The translations under genes were made by a program, and so were the position numbers. From assembly GCA_021828105.1 (NCBI GenBank), contig JAKATG010000028.1:26395-90394 (forward strand): a stretch of DNA of 64,000 bases, written 5' to 3'. The notes beneath the pieces were generated by a model, which ran no database searches, had not been told where the DNA came from, and saw only the letters and a program-made list of their open reading frames with translations. Below are positions 51,340 to 60,061 of this stretch, piece after piece; the stretch's first letter is position 1, and every line of letters starts with the position of its first letter. Source of the stretch: Taklimakanibacter sp021828105. Its GTDB lineage: Bacteria; Pseudomonadota; Alphaproteobacteria; Rhizobiales; Aestuariivirgaceae.

Positions 51340-52968
51340 ATGATTCGCCTCGACAACATCAGCAAGCAGCACGGCCATCAGATCCTGTTCATCGACGCCT
51401 CGATGGGCATCCAGAAGGGGGAGAAGGTGGGGCTCGTCGGGCCCAACGGCGCCGGCAAGACGACGCTGTTCCGGATGATCACCGGCGAGGACCGGCCCGA
51501 CGATGGCCTTGTGTCGATCGATCCCGGCATGACGATCGGCTATTTCAGCCAGGATGTCGGCGAGATGTCGGGCCAGAGTGCCGTCAGGGCGGTGATGGAT
51601 GGGGTCGGACCGGTGAGCGCGCTCATCGCCGAAATGGCGAAGCTTGAGGCCGATATGGTCGATCCGGACCAGGCCCTGGACATGGAGACCATCGTCGAGC
51701 GCTATGGCGAGGTGCAGCACCGCTTCGAGGAACTCGATGGCTATGCGCTGGATGCCCGGGCGAGGGAAGTGCTCGCCGGCCTGAGCTTCAGCCAGGAGCG
51801 CATGGATGGCGATGTCGGCCTGCTCTCCGGCGGCTGGAAGATGCGCGTGGCGCTCGCCCGCATCCTGCTGATGCGGCCCGATGGCATGCTGCTGGACGAG
51901 CCGAGCAACCATCTCGACCTCGAAAGCCTGATCTGGCTGGAGGAATTCCTGAAAAACTATGAGGGCGCACTGCTGATGACCTCGCATGACCGCGCCTTCA
52001 TGAACCGCATCATCGGCAAGGTCGTGGAGATCGACGGCGGCGCGCTCACCAGCTATTCGGGCGATCTCGATTTCTACGACCAGCAGCGGGCCTTGAGCGA
52101 GAAGCAGCGTCAGGCGCAGTTCGAGCGCCAGCAGGCGATGCTCGCCAAGGAGATCAAGTTCATCGAGCGCTTCAAGGCGCGGGCCTCGCACGCTGCCCAA
52201 GTCCAGAGCCGGGTGAAGAAGCTGGAGAAGATCGAGCGCGTCGAGCCGCCGCGGCGCCGCCAGACCGTCCAGTTCGAATTCCGCAGCCCGCCGCGCTCGG
52301 GTGACGACGTGGCGAGCTTGAAGAATGTCCATAAGTTCTATGGCAGCCAGGCGGTCTATGCGGGGCTCGATTTCCAGCTGCGCCGCAAGGAACGCTGGTG
52401 CGTTCTGGGCGCCAATGGCGCGGGCAAATCCACTTTGCTGAAGCTGGTGGCGGGTGCGACCGGGCCGGACCAGGGCACGGTCAGCGTCGGCAGCAATGTC
52501 AGGATGGGCTATTTCGCGCAGCACGCCATGGACCTCTTGGACGGCGACGACACGGTGTTTGAATCGCTGGACGCGTCGTTTCCGCAGGCGGGGCAAGGGG
52601 TGCTGCGGACGCTCGCCGGTTGCTTCGGCTTCTCGGGCGATGATGTCGAGAAGCCCTGCCGGGTGCTGTCCGGCGGCGAGAAGGCGCGGCTCGTCATGGC
52701 CAAGATGCTGTACGACCCGCCCAACTTCCTGGTTCTCGACGAGCCGACGAACCATCTGGACATGGCGACGAAGGAGATGCTGGTGGGCGCGCTCAAGGAA
52801 TTCGAGGGCACCATGCTGTTCGTGTCGCATGACCGCCACTTCCTGGCCGCGCTCTCGAACCGCGTGCTGGAGCTGACGCCCGAGGGCGTCCATCAGTATG
52901 GCGGCGGCTACACCGAATATGTGGCACGAACCGGCCAGGAGGCGCCGGGGCTGCATCCGGGCGGATAG
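51340..52968 (+). CDS. ABC-F family ATPase
   Basis: A 542-residue soluble protein with two ABC ATPase domains and no membrane part. Domain 1 has Walker A GPNGAGKTT, signature LSGGWKMRVALARIL and Walker B GMLLDEPSNHLDL. Domain 2 has GANGAGKST, LSGGEKARLVMAKML and FLVLDEPTNHLDM. Between them is the charged P-site tRNA-interaction linker (about 240-320, EKQRQAQFERQQAMLAKEIK). ABC-F proteins act on ribosomes (EttA, YbiT, Uup) or give antibiotic protection. Length and the LDMATKEML ending suit the YheS/YbiT-like housekeeping group, but which one is unclear. It precedes guaA-end copy 4. Confidence 0.9.
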   Translation: MIRLDNISKQHGHQILFIDASMGIQKGEKVGLVGPNGAGKTTLFRMITGEDRPDDGLVSIDPGMTIGYFSQDVGEMSGQSAVRAVMDGVGPVSALIAEMAKLEADMVDPDQALDMETIVERYGEVQHRFEELDGYALDARAREVLAGLSFSQERMDGDVGLLSGGWKMRVALARILLMRPDGMLLDEPSNHLDLESLIWLEEFLKNYEGALLMTSHDRAFMNRIIGKVVEIDGGALTSYSGDLDFYDQQRALSEKQRQAQFERQQAMLAKEIKFIERFKARASHAAQVQSRVKKLEKIERVEPPRRRQTVQFEFRSPPRSGDDVASLKNVHKFYGSQAVYAGLDFQLRRKERWCVLGANGAGKSTLLKLVAGATGPDQGTVSVGSNVRMGYFAQHAMDLLDGDDTVFESLDASFPQAGQGVLRTLAGCFGFSGDDVEKPCRVLSGGEKARLVMAKMLYDPPNFLVLDEPTNHLDMATKEMLVGALKEFEGTMLFVSHDRHFLAALSNRVLELTPEGVHQYGGGYTEYVARTGQEAPGLHPGG

Positions 52969-52977
52969 GAGGGTTAA

Positions 52978-53149
52978 TCTGCGCTCTGAATGCCCTTACA
53001 TTGACCGACGGCATGAGCCGCGATTACCATCACTTCGACCACAATTCCTGTCCCGCACCACCACCCGCATCATCAACGAGGTGAGGGAGATCAACTGTGT
53101 AGTCTATGACATCACGTCCAAGCCACCAGGGACGATTGAATGGGAGTAG
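52978..53149 (+). repeat. guaA 3'-end copy 4 (longest, frameshifted)
   Basis: These 172 bases align with guaA 45562-45734 almost end to end. The sequence has drifted at many positions and lacks one base at CACAATTCC (guaA: CACGACTTCC), so it is not translatable as guaA throughout. The final part encodes VVYDITSKPPGTIEWE and TAG. Divergence is greater than in copies 1 and 3, as if this end came from another strain with its own guaA. Confidence 0.9.
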
Positions 53150-54345
53150 TGAAATCCAAACGGCGTGTCCTCGTAATACTAGGCGCCGGCGCGTCGATTG
53201 AGTATGGCATTCCAGCCACTCAAAAATTCACCGACATCATCGAAACTGCGATATTGGGAGATCGATGGGTCCAAAACCAAAAGGGCGACGAAGCCTATCG
53301 GACAATAAAGCGGCGCTTGAAGCGTTATTTGCACGATCCAGGGATAGTGCACTTTGAGCAAATCTATCACTGCGCGCATGAGCTGATCCATTTCTCAAAG
53401 CCCAGCAAAGGAATAGTCGACGAGTATCGTCCAATCTTGGTTCCCTTTCTGAGGGATACCTCGAAGACAACGAAGGAAGGCCTAAGAGCGCTCGTCAAGA
53501 AAGTGGTTGAGGTGATCTATAACGAAGTCATCGCACGATGCGCGACCCCCGCCCATTCAGTGGCGTCCTTCGGTGAATTCCTCACCGCACTCGAAGTGAC
53601 AAGCATTCCGCGTATCTACACAACGAACTACGATGACTTTGCGCTCCAGGCGAAGCCCGACCTCTACACTGGCTATGACAGGAAGGGCGCGAAGGAGACG
53701 ATCTTCGACATCGAGGGATTCTGGCAGCGATGGAACGAGCCAAGTCTTTTCTTTCTACATGGTTCAGTACACATGAGTTATTCGCACCAACTCGGTCAAG
53801 GTAGGTTTGCTGATCTTGTTTGGTTTGATGACGCGAATGAAGCGCGAAAATCGGCGACCTTCAATGGAAGTGGATTGCGAAAAATGGATGGTACGGAGGT
53901 CCTGCGCAGTCCAATTGTTACTGGACTGGAGAAGCTTTCCAGGCTGCAGCAGCGGCCATTGCCTTACTTCTACGCTGCACTGACTCGCGATATGATGGAA
54001 GCCGATATTATCTATGTAATCGGGGCAGGCTTGGGTGATCTCCATTTGAACATGTTGCTTGCTGAGGCGAGATCAAGGCCGGATCCGGCCCCGATGCTAT
54101 TTGTCGACTGGTGGGATGGTGGGTTCGACCTGGATATGGAGACGCCCGATCGCAAAAGCATAGAGATGTTGCATGCATTGCGGATAAACATCGGGGGAGA
54201 CGCACCGGCACCTACAAGAGTCGATGATTGGCTGGTCTCTGCCGATGGAACATCTGCTATATGGTCAGGAGGCTTTCAGGCGTTTCTGCGTGAAACAAAT
54301 CAGCATGCGTTGGTTCGCGTAGCTCTAAGAACGCGGAAGCCATAA
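53140..54345 (+). CDS. SIR2-like NAD-binding domain protein
   Basis: A 401-residue protein with the sirtuin/SIR2-like signature: RVLVILGAGASIEYGIP near residue 9, IYTTNYDDFAL near 165, LFFLHGSVHMSY near 205 (catalytic-type His) and YVIGAGLGDLHL near 290. Such prokaryotic SIR2 proteins occur in phage-defence systems, where they destroy NAD+ on infection; no partner typical of a named system is certain here. The ATG (53140) lies inside guaA-end copy 4; GTG 53149 is an alternative start. GC content is visibly lower than in the backbone, and a HEPN-like gene follows on the other strand. Assignment to defence is inference. Confidence 0.82.
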   Translation: MGVVKSKRRVLVILGAGASIEYGIPATQKFTDIIETAILGDRWVQNQKGDEAYRTIKRRLKRYLHDPGIVHFEQIYHCAHELIHFSKPSKGIVDEYRPILVPFLRDTSKTTKEGLRALVKKVVEVIYNEVIARCATPAHSVASFGEFLTALEVTSIPRIYTTNYDDFALQAKPDLYTGYDRKGAKETIFDIEGFWQRWNEPSLFFLHGSVHMSYSHQLGQGRFADLVWFDDANEARKSATFNGSGLRKMDGTEVLRSPIVTGLEKLSRLQQRPLPYFYAALTRDMMEADIIYVIGAGLGDLHLNMLLAEARSRPDPAPMLFVDWWDGGFDLDMETPDRKSIEMLHALRINIGGDAPAPTRVDDWLVSADGTSAIWSGGFQAFLRETNQHALVRVALRTRKP

Positions 54346-54399
54346 CCCGATGGCTGCTGCCAACGCTTACAGTTATTCGTAGACGAGACCGACCATGCG

Positions 54400-54858
54400 T
54401 CAGTACTTGTATTCGAATATGCTTCCCACTTCAGGGTGTCGCTCTGCGCATAACTCTAAGACGACCCAAGCTGCGCGGCACAATGTGTCATCGCGTTCGC
54501 GGTTTTCTCCGTGTTTGCCGCCATGGAACAGATTGTCGCGCACTTGTTTTACGGCTTCAAAGAACTGCCCGAGCGCGTCGATTGGCGCCTCGATTTGTGC
54601 CGCCCAACGCCAAGTCCCGTCACCGTCCGTAACCTGGGTCGCGGGCGGGTCGGCAATCATTTCTTTTACATCCGCGTCGTCCGACGCTATTTCCATTACA
54701 TCCTTGAGACACTCCTCCCCTGCAAAGCGTTTCCAGTCTGCATGCGCAATACCCGCCTTGGGAACTACGTAGCCGCATTCCTTCAGCGCGCACTCGAACC
54801 TGGAATAGCCTACGAACAGTTTAAGCTGTGCGGGCGATGTGTCTGGAACTTTGACCAT
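54400..54858 (-). CDS. HEPN-like protein
   Basis: A 152-residue helical protein with the motif VRDNLFHGGKHGE near residue 107. The R-D-N-L-F-H part fits the R-x4-6-H active-site motif of HEPN ribonucleases, and RDNLFHGGK is usual for the Apea/MAE-type HEPN group. The N-terminal half (LFVGYSRFECALKECGYVVP) is another HEPN-like helix pair. HEPN proteins commonly serve in toxin-antitoxin, abortive infection and defence. It is convergent with the SIR2 gene 54 bases away. An antitoxin partner is not seen. Confidence 0.68.
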   Translation of the reverse strand: MVKVPDTSPAQLKLFVGYSRFECALKECGYVVPKAGIAHADWKRFAGEECLKDVMEIASDDADVKEMIADPPATQVTDGDGTWRWAAQIEAPIDALGQFFEAVKQVRDNLFHGGKHGENRERDDTLCRAAWVVLELCAERHPEVGSIFEYKY

Positions 54859-55049
54859 TGCTCTTTTCCTATAAAAGAACCTAGGCTGAGATTTATGAAA
54901 TAGGTGTCAATGCGCAGGACCAGGCCATGGAAAAGGTTGAGGAATTTCGGATCGACATCCTATCATTCGCAGAATAAATTGACCGCTCAGCAATATAGTC
55001 CATAATACCCATTCCGGCGACATCAGGCATCTCTAACCTCTGGCCTGCG

Positions 55050-55679
55050 ATGATTTGCTTACCCATACTGGAATCCCTGACGATTGAGAAATACGCTCTC
55101 TATCCTTCGTCGGCGCAAATTCCATTCACCGCCACTTTTCAGCCCGGCGGCACTGCCGTCATTGGCATTAATGGCAGCGGAAAGAGTACGCTGATTAATA
55201 TCTGCTTCCGTTGTCTAACGGGTCCATCCAATCTTCCGACTGCCACATCATCAGGCGAACTTGGTCAGGTTCGTCCCCGTGCTGTGCCAATGACGAGCGG
55301 CGAGGCTAGATTGTTTAGCAATCGCGTCGCGGACGGTGCTGCAACGGCCACCGCAACGCTCAAATTCGCTCTCGGCGATGCTAGTGTCGTTGTGACGAGG
55401 AAACTTAGTGACCTGTCACTTGTCGCAATGCATCTCGACCTAAAGGACCGACGGGGGCGTACTCAAGTAGTCATTAGCGACGAAAAAGCATTTCAAGAAA
55501 AACTTTCCGAGTTGATTGGCGTTGGCGCGTTCTTCGACGTGCTGGTGATCCTAACGTTTCTGACATTCATGCAAGAAGATCGCAGGTCGCTAGTTTGGGA
55601 CGCTACCGCGCAGCGGCAAATCCTTCGTGTCCTTCTTCTGCCAATCGAAGATGCGACGGAGTTTGCGATTGCTCAGCAG
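55050..55679 (+). pseudogene. Truncated AAA/SMC-type ATPase (N-terminal part)
   Basis: About 210 residues of an ABC/SMC-like ATPase of the kind found in DNA-repair or defence genes. LESLTIEKYALYPSSAQIPF leads to Walker A VIGINGSGKSTLI near residue 40, then an alpha/beta region up to RQILRVLLLPIEDATEFAI. Coiled-coil, signature and Walker B regions are missing because the gene is broken at about 55678. The open frame runs on to 55766 through unrelated sequence (the antisense of a methyltransferase gene). ATG 55050 is the likely start. Confidence 0.75.
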
Positions 55680-56455
55680 GAAGGCGGCGAGAAAATCGAG
55701 ATGTCGACGGGTCCCGCAGAGGGAATAAGTTGTAACGCATTTCCATGCAGGACGGAGAAACTATGAACGCGCCTTGGAGTGAAGCGAACGATGTCACCGA
55801 TCGCGGATTCCATGGCCGAACAGAATGCAGTGTCGAGTGCACTGCCATCTTTGCGCGTGTTGATCCAATTCCTGCGATACCTTCTCCCTTTGCCGCTCAC
55901 TATCACGTTGCTCACATCTACGATCACTCCTCCTAAAATCACACGGAAAAGACGACGGTGATTTCGGTTAGTGATCTTTGGCAGCGCGCTTACATAAGCA
56001 GCTAGTCTTGCTGCAATCTCCCAATCAAATATCCATCTCCCGTTGACACCTGGTTCGATTAGTGTCTCGGGACCACTTGTATACAGCTTTGAAGGATTGA
56101 CGCGCGTACGATTTGCGAGCCTAACTAAATCGGCGAAGGAACGTGCGACATCCGTTGCGTCGTACCTCACAAGCTTTGACTCTATGAGGTCAGCGAGAAA
56201 GGGATTGACCTCTATTGTCGTTGGATGAACACCGAGGAATTGGCAAGCGAGGGCCGTAGTACCCGAGCCCCCAAATGGATCGAGGCACCGCTTTACAGGG
56301 CGCGGACATTGGCTGATTGCATGAGCAACGAATTCTGGTGGGAACGCTTCCTTAAAGCGTCGCCAGTTCTGAAACGGAATATCTGGAGCGCCGGCATTCG
56401 TTCCAATGGACGAGATAGACCTGCCGCCGGTCCAGGCTTCAAACGGTACGAACAA
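55673..56455 (-). pseudogene. Truncated DNA methyltransferase (N4-cytosine/N6-adenine type)
   Basis: A 260-residue open frame giving the N-terminal part of a DNA methyltransferase. The SAM-binding motif CLDPFGGSGTTALACQFLG is near residue 60, with acidic strand end TIEVNPFLADL. The frame ends as DISIFSPPSC: the catalytic motif should read SPPY, so the gene is cut right after SPP. The lost 3' half would carry the rest of the catalytic domain. The break coincides with that of the convergent ATPase gene, so one deletion removed both 3' ends. Confidence 0.78.
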
Positions 56456-56530
56456 GATTAACCCCGCCTACAGTGATCACGCCCGAATACGATGTGTAGC
56501 GGCGATCTTCCTATGAGGTCAATGGGTTAG

Positions 56531-56806
56531 GTAAATCACATTCGCCTGACAAACGCCGAACTCACTCCGGAAATCCTCGAGGGTGCTACGATCTACGGAC
56601 CCAAGGACGAGAAAATCGGCTCTGTCGACCATCTCCATAGCGGCCAGGTTGTCGTCGACGTCGGCGGTTTCCTCGGCATCGGCGCCAAGCCAGTAGCCGT
56701 TCCTGCGAGCCAGTTGGATTTCATGCGCGACGAGGACGGAGACGTCCATGCCGTCACGACCTGGACAAAGGATCAGCTCAAGGGAATGCCCACACACCGC
56801 GACTAG
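56531..56806 (+). pseudogene. PRC-barrel protein without a start codon
   Basis: The plus-strand frame from 56531 to TAG 56804-56806 encodes about 91 residues. LTNAELTPEILEGATIYGPK, DEKIGSVDHLHSGQVVVDVG, GFLGIGAKPVAVPASQLDF and AVTTWTKDQLKGMPTHRD are all typical of Hyphomicrobiales PRC-barrel proteins. An in-frame stop (TAG 56528) lies directly before it and no ATG/GTG/TTG is in place; the first residues read VNHIRLTNAEL with GTA where a start is expected. It is probably a 5'-truncated or start-lost gene, unless an unusual start (ATT or CTG) is used. It may mark the return to backbone DNA. Confidence 0.75.
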
Positions 56807-56901
56807 TCCCAGAGATCGATCTGACCACCCAGGCGACCGGTGTGCGCTTGCGCTGGAACGATGCCGTTTTGTTCAGCGGTCGAAGTGACGCGCGTTTTGC
56901 C

Positions 56902-57489
56902 TCAGAAGCACGGGTTCCATGGCGGACCGCAGTCTATCGGCGGCGCGGAGCTCTGGTACCAGGCGCTGTGCTGGGCCGTGCGCTGGGCCGAGTCCGGCGT
57001 GAATGACCAGTCCGTGGTATCGATGAATATCGAGGCGGGTCCGTCGGCCTTGGCGAGGTTGCTCTCCAGAACCTCGACCTTGAAGGTCAGCGTATCGCCG
57101 CTGAGTTTAGGCTCCTTGAGCACGACGACGGCGTCTTCGACACGAGCCCCTTCCTTGTTCAACACCGACACGGTGGCATTCGGCGGGTCTTTGGCAAAGC
57201 TGCCACGTCCCGGCGCCCATTCATCGAGGAGATGCACGGTCGGAGCATGGCCCGCCGAGCGCACCGGGCGATCGGCGAACATGATCGCGTTGCGGGCGAT
57301 GCCGGTGAGCGTCAGCGTGTTGCCCTCGAGCTTTGCGCCGGCGGCATTCATCACGATCAGCGACGGCACGGTCCGGGTGCCGGGCATGCCGATCGTCTTC
57401 TTGCTCGCATTTTGCGCCACGCTCGTTCCGGACAGAACCAACAGGCTCGCGACGACTATTATGGCTCCGGCCACCCTGTTCAGATTCAT
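56902..57489 (-). CDS. Exported hypothetical protein
   Basis: A 195-residue protein with a clear Sec signal peptide (MNLNRVAGAIIVVASLLVLS, cleavage after TSVAQ). The mature part is beta-rich, with segments RTVPSLIVMNAAGAKLEGNT, LTLTGIARNAIMFADRPVR and LSGDTLTFKVEVLE. The end is Pro/Cys/Trp-rich (PPIDCGPPWNPCF). It looks like a small secreted beta-sandwich protein; I do not recognise a named family with confidence. It is divergent from the RidA-like gene. Confidence 0.7.
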   Translation of the reverse strand: MNLNRVAGAIIVVASLLVLSGTSVAQNASKKTIGMPGTRTVPSLIVMNAAGAKLEGNTLTLTGIARNAIMFADRPVRSAGHAPTVHLLDEWAPGRGSFAKDPPNATVSVLNKEGARVEDAVVVLKEPKLSGDTLTFKVEVLESNLAKADGPASIFIDTTDWSFTPDSAQRTAQHSAWYQSSAPPIDCGPPWNPCF

Positions 57490-57668
57490 GATCAGCCACC
57501 CTTCCCCTGCGTTGCCTCAGGCCTCGATGATAGCATCAAGGCGCGATCATGATACTAGAGGAATCCGTGAGCGTCCTGGCGCGCGACGTATATCATTTGA
57601 CATAGACTGCACGACGGACATTGATTCATCGCACCGCTTTGCAGCGACCCACACCAGGAGAATACCGT

Positions 57669-58061
57669 ATGGCCCAGCGTGACGCCGTTTTCCCCGCCGG
57701 TCGGCAAGACCTCTACACGTCACAGACCTATTCCGCAGCGATCAGATCAGATGATCTCCTGTTCGTGTCCGGCCAGGTCGGCAGTCGCAGCGATGGCTCG
57801 CCCGAGCCGGACTTCGAAGCTCAGGTCCGCCTGGCCTTCGCCAATCTCGAGGCGACCCTGCAAGCGGGCGGATGCGGGCTTGACGATATCGTCGACGTGA
57901 CGACCTTTCATACCGATCCCGAAAATCAGTTCGGCACGATCATGACCGTCAAAAGTGAGGTCTTCCCGCAAGCGCCTTATCCGAATTGGACGGCGATCGG
58001 CGTCAACTGGCTCGCGGGGTTCGACTTCGAGATCAAGGTCATCGCCCGTATTCCCGGCTGA
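57669..58061 (+). CDS. RidA family protein (catalytic Arg absent)
   Basis: A 130-residue YjgF/YER057c/UK114-fold protein. ATG 57669 is preceded by CAGGAGAATACC. Conserved parts are SDDLLFVSGQVGSRSDG, FANLEATLQAGGCGLDDIVD and FEIKVIARIPG. In RidA itself, an Arg in the PARS motif binds the imine carboxylate. Here the aligned stretch reads PYPNWTAIGVN with no Arg, so 2-aminoacrylate deaminase activity is unlikely and it belongs to one of the other Rid subfamilies. It may act on another enamine or amide. It stands 200 bases before poxB. Confidence 0.85.
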   Translation: MAQRDAVFPAGRQDLYTSQTYSAAIRSDDLLFVSGQVGSRSDGSPEPDFEAQVRLAFANLEATLQAGGCGLDDIVDVTTFHTDPENQFGTIMTVKSEVFPQAPYPNWTAIGVNWLAGFDFEIKVIARIPG

Positions 58062-58262
58062 GTATCGCCAGGTTCGGGTTTTGAAACAGCGCGGGCGTGC
58101 GATGTGCCGTATGGAAATCCGCATGGCACATCGCCGGCTCGAACCCGATTGAGATCGACACCGCCGCGGCCCGCGATGATCGCCGGCATTGCCTGCCGGC
58201 CGAATATGCCCCAGAAAGCATGGGCTCATCTCATTCTCACATCGAACACAGGGAGCGGACAC

Positions 58263-59999
58263 ATGGCCAAGACCGTTGCCGACCAGTTCGCGGAAACTCT
58301 CGCCGCGGCAGGCGTCAAGCGCATATACGGGATTGTCGGCGACAGCCTCAACGGCCTGACCGATGCCATCCGCCGCCAAGGAAAGATCGAATGGCTGCAT
58401 GTGCGGCATGAAGAGGTCGCGGCCTTTGCCGCCGGCGCCGAAGCCCATGTGACGGGCACGCTTGCCGTCTGCGCCGGAAGCTGCGGGCCGGGCAACCTCC
58501 ACCTCATCAACGGCCTGTTCGATTGTCACCGCTCGCGCGTGCCGGTGCTGGCGATCGCGGCGCATATTCCTTCGCCCGAGATCGGCTCGGGCTATTTCCA
58601 GGAGACGCATCCCGAAAGCCTGTTCCGCGAATGCAGCCATTATTGCGAGCTCGTTGCCGATCCGCGCCAGATGCCGCGTGTCCTCGAGGTCGCGATCCGT
58701 GAGGCCGTGGCGAAACGCGGCGTCTCGGTGGTGGTGATCCCGGGCGACATTGCGCTGAAGGACGCGGAGCCGGCGCCAGCACCTACGGCCGCGGCGCTGC
58801 TTCCCGCGCCGCCGGTGATCATGCCGCCCCAGGGCGCGATCGAGGCTTTGGCGGGACTGCTCAACGACGCCGGGCGGGTGACGCTGCTCTGCGGCGGGGG
58901 CTGCGCCGGCGCCCACACGGAGCTCATCGCGCTGGGCCAGCGCCTCAAGGCGCCCATCGTCCATACGATGCGCGGCAAGGAGCATGTCGAGTGGGACAAT
59001 CCGTGCGATGTCGGCATGACCGGGCTGATCGGCTTCTCGTCCGGCTTTTACGCCATGCACGATTGCGACCTGCTCGTAATGCTCGGCACCGATTTCCCGT
59101 ACCGGCAGTTCTATCCGGAAAAGGCGAAGACCCGGATCGCCCAGGTCGACCTCAGGGCGGAGAATATCGGGCGGCGCGTGGCGGTGGATCTCGGCGTCGT
59201 CGGCGATGTGCGCCAGACCATTGCCGCACTGCTGCCGCTGTTGCGCGAGAGCGGTTCCGACCGGCGCCTCGCCGAGGCGCAGCAGCATTATGCGAAAGCG
59301 CGCCAGGAGCTCGATCGTCTCGCCGAAGGCAAGCCCGGAAGCGGCCTGATCCATCCGCAGCAGGTGGCCAAGGCGCTGAGCGATCTCGCCCAAGGCGATG
59401 CCGTCTTCACCTGCGACGTCGGCCTGCCGACGGTCTGGGCGGCGCGTTATCTGGCGATGAACGGCAAGCGGCGGCTGCTCGGGTCCTTCTGGCATGGCTC
59501 GATGGCCAATGCCATGGCGCAGGCGATCGGCGTCCAGGCGAGCCATAGAGGCCGCCAGGTCGTCTCGCTCTCGGGCGATGGCGGCTTCACCATGCTGATG
59601 GGCGATCTCATCAGCCTGACGCAGCTCGACCTGCCGGTGAAGGTCGTCGTCTTCAACAACGGCGCGCTCGGCTTCATCGAGCTCGAGCAGAAATCGACCG
59701 GCTTTCTCAATTTCGGCACGGAATTGAAGAACCCGAATTTCGCAAGGATTGCCGAGGCCATGGGCATCCGCGGCGTCAGGCTCGAGGATCCGGCCGATGT
59801 CAGGGACGGCATTGCCGAAGCCCTCGCGCATGACGGGCCCGTGGTCATCGATGCCGTGGTCAACCGCAGCGAGCTTGCCATGCCGCCTGCCATCACGGCG
59901 GAGATGGCCAAAGGCTTCTCGCTCTATATGGTGAAAGCCGTCTTCAACGGACTTGCCGACGAGGTCATCGATCTCGCCCGCACCAATCTCTGGCGCTGA
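58263..59999 (+). CDS. poxB: Pyruvate oxidase/dehydrogenase (ubiquinone), PoxB type
   Basis: A 578-residue ThDP- and FAD-dependent enzyme oxidising pyruvate to acetate and CO2 with electrons passed to ubiquinone. ATG 58263 opens AKTVADQFAETLAAAGVKRI; an upstream in-frame extension is non-coding. The ThDP-activating Glu is in VRHEEVAAFAAGAEAH, the FAD region in GFSSGFYAMHDCDLLVMLG, and the ThDP-binding GDGGFTML near 437. The C-terminal amphipathic segment (MVKAVFNGLADEVIDLARTN) matches the membrane-binding tail of E. coli PoxB. It is a single gene followed by palindromic repeats. Confidence 0.93.
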   Translation: MAKTVADQFAETLAAAGVKRIYGIVGDSLNGLTDAIRRQGKIEWLHVRHEEVAAFAAGAEAHVTGTLAVCAGSCGPGNLHLINGLFDCHRSRVPVLAIAAHIPSPEIGSGYFQETHPESLFRECSHYCELVADPRQMPRVLEVAIREAVAKRGVSVVVIPGDIALKDAEPAPAPTAAALLPAPPVIMPPQGAIEALAGLLNDAGRVTLLCGGGCAGAHTELIALGQRLKAPIVHTMRGKEHVEWDNPCDVGMTGLIGFSSGFYAMHDCDLLVMLGTDFPYRQFYPEKAKTRIAQVDLRAENIGRRVAVDLGVVGDVRQTIAALLPLLRESGSDRRLAEAQQHYAKARQELDRLAEGKPGSGLIHPQQVAKALSDLAQGDAVFTCDVGLPTVWAARYLAMNGKRRLLGSFWHGSMANAMAQAIGVQASHRGRQVVSLSGDGGFTMLMGDLISLTQLDLPVKVVVFNNGALGFIELEQKSTGFLNFGTELKNPNFARIAEAMGIRGVRLEDPADVRDGIAEALAHDGPVVIDAVVNRSELAMPPAITAEMAKGFSLYMVKAVFNGLADEVIDLARTNLWR

Positions 60000-60061
60000 G
60001 CGGTCGACATCTGACAGGCACATCCCGCCCGGCATATGGCGTTAGAGAAAGCCTCTCCAAG

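Noticed and set aside
54395..54903. Plus-strand open frames of 125 and 130 codons opposite the HEPN-like gene
   Set aside because: They lack family signatures, whereas the minus frame has the RDNLFHGG motif and a normal start.
45735..56455. Site-specific integrase gene for the guaA-associated modules
   Set aside because: I looked for tyrosine-recombinase signatures (the R-H-x-x-R and Tyr motifs) in all frames given and found none, so no integrase is annotated.
56519..56797. Minus-strand open frame of 92 codons
   Set aside because: The plus strand encodes clear PRC-barrel sequence in this interval, so the minus frame is its shadow.
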